Assembly (NCBI RefSeq): GCF_032854445.1
Contig: NC_088303.1
Coordinates: 16,253,501 to 16,317,500 of the forward strand
DNA: 64,000 bases
Origin: Liolophura sinensis
Taxonomy: Eukaryota > Mollusca > Polyplacophora > Chitonida > Chitonidae
Direction: 5' to 3'
A program made the position numbers and the translations under genes. The notes under the pieces are model-generated. The model saw only the letters and a list, made by a program, of their open reading frames with translations, had not been told where the DNA came from and did not search any database. Shown one piece after another: positions 62,901 to 64,000 of this stretch; the first letter of the stretch is position 1; each line of letters begins with the position of its first letter.

Positions 62901-64000
62901 TTATGTATCACGTGCGAATTCTTGTTCAACAAAGCCATGGAAGGTTTCGTCCAGTCAAGGACGCTGACATTTGTAGCTAGTATTCTACAGACTGGCTGAA
63001 ATTTGCAGGGGCCATGTATTGTGAATGCAATACTTGCAGACTGTTTTGAAAATTACATTTTCAATCAAATGATGGAATGGATAGTGATTGTTTTGCTTCG
63101 CTCATGCAGACAATTAATTCACAAAACTTGAGTTTCTAGTTGGGGCCATATGCACCACTGCATACCCAGTTCAATAATTGTTATCACAGTGATATAATGA
63201 GTTTAAGCAAACAAGGAAGCATAGTCTATTCTTTCCACTGACATATGTATTATTTGTTTGTTTAAAGGATTTATTTTTTGCTGTGCTGTCATATTATATT
63301 TCACTTTTTCTGTTATACCTGCTGGTGTCATTCTATATAGTAAGTAATCTTAAAGACAAATATTCAATGTACATACTCAAGCCGCACCTTTGATTAAGCC
63401 ACTGCAATAACTAGATGTCATAATACATATTATACCTGTCTACCTACATTTATTTGTAAGACCCAGATGTCAACCAGGGTTGTGGTATTATTCTGGAATT
63501 GTATATGCCAGTGTTAGCCACTAGTAGTCAATTTGATTGATCATGTTAAATGAATACACTACTTTATGACCTACAGCCTTCTTGGATGAAAGATTTGCTT
63601 GCCAATGCTTTTTCACACTTGCTAAAATTCAAATTTGGCAAAGTTAGCTATGCTTTGACTTCTGTTCTTCTTTGTATATTAACAGATTTAACCATTGAAT
63701 GGACCTTAAACAAAAAGTATGGTATAAAGCATATTTTGATAAAAAGTTGCAAAGTTTGGAAAATCAATCCCTCTTAACCAATTTAATCTCAAAACCAAAA
63801 TTTAACAGCAAGCTGGTACGTAAACTAATTTTTAAATTTTAAATTTTCATTCTAATATATCTGTCCTTTAATACTACACTTATTACATATGGTCGGTTCC
63901 CACTGGGCTCTTCTTGGTTTCTTCCCAGCATAATGCTGGCGGGCCTCGTATATGGGAAGTATTACTAAGTATGACATAAATAAATAAACAAATCAGAGAA
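59981..64000. other. Upstream intergenic sequence, no gene supported
   Basis: Open frames are short and without domain or splice support. A SINE-family fragment (tatttgattgcatgggtttaa...aatatttcttc) lies near 62345-62400. The stretch at about 62740-63060 (open frame 62682-62999) reads like decayed non-coding repeat rather than a gene. Confidence 0.5.
63896..64000 (+). mobile_element. SINE fragment, 3' end, running to the window edge
   Basis: Shares ttcttcccagcataatgctggc, tcgtatatgggaagtatta and a tail of ataaataaataaacaaat with the 3' part of the 502-768 element. Confidence 0.65.

Noticed and set aside
62682-62999. 105-codon + strand frame
   Set aside because: Looks like decayed repeat sequence; no domain, splice or start context.

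Overview
Eukaryotic, animal genomic DNA with introns averaging hundreds to thousands of bases, GT-AG splice sites and a SINE-like dispersed repeat with a tRNA-type head. The repeat style and the invertebrate-like gene structure suggest a lophotrochozoan, probably a mollusc; that placement is an inference. There are no operons, rRNA, tRNA genes, CRISPR arrays or prokaryotic features.

Two large coiled-coil genes lie tail to tail. On the + strand (3355-24769) is the stalk and tail of a kinesin-6 protein that I identify as KIF20B (MPHOSPH1/MPP1). One 7,025-base exon encodes most of the stalk. Thirteen small exons follow, with a nuclear-localisation-like basic stretch, proline-directed phosphorylation sites and a C-terminus resembling vertebrate KIF20B. 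The motor domain must lie left of the window. The part seen encodes 2,952 residues, already more than whole human KIF20B (about 1,820).

On the - strand (59385 down to 28753) is a complete rootletin (CROCC) gene. I traced 32 coding exons whose reading phases all join, giving a predicted 2,201-residue protein (human rootletin is 2,017). A second, phase-compatible first exon lies at 57912-58007. RFX-type X-box motifs occur at 59962-59974 and 58924-58937, as expected for a ciliary gene.

The convergent intergenic stretch 24770-28752 holds both 3' UTRs. The right end, 59386-64000, is the rootletin promoter region followed by sequence with no gene I can support.

The most unusual structures are: (1) a roughly 1.8-kb, 39-bp minisatellite in a KIF20B intron, each unit of which carries a good 3' splice acceptor; (2) a recent internal duplication inside the giant KIF20B exon; (3) three adjacent rootletin exons that look like duplicates of one another, all phase 0, of 28, 22 and 33 codons; (4) nested 85-bp and 112-bp minisatellites in the largest rootletin intron. 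I see no clearly new biological system; the items above are the parts most worth checking.
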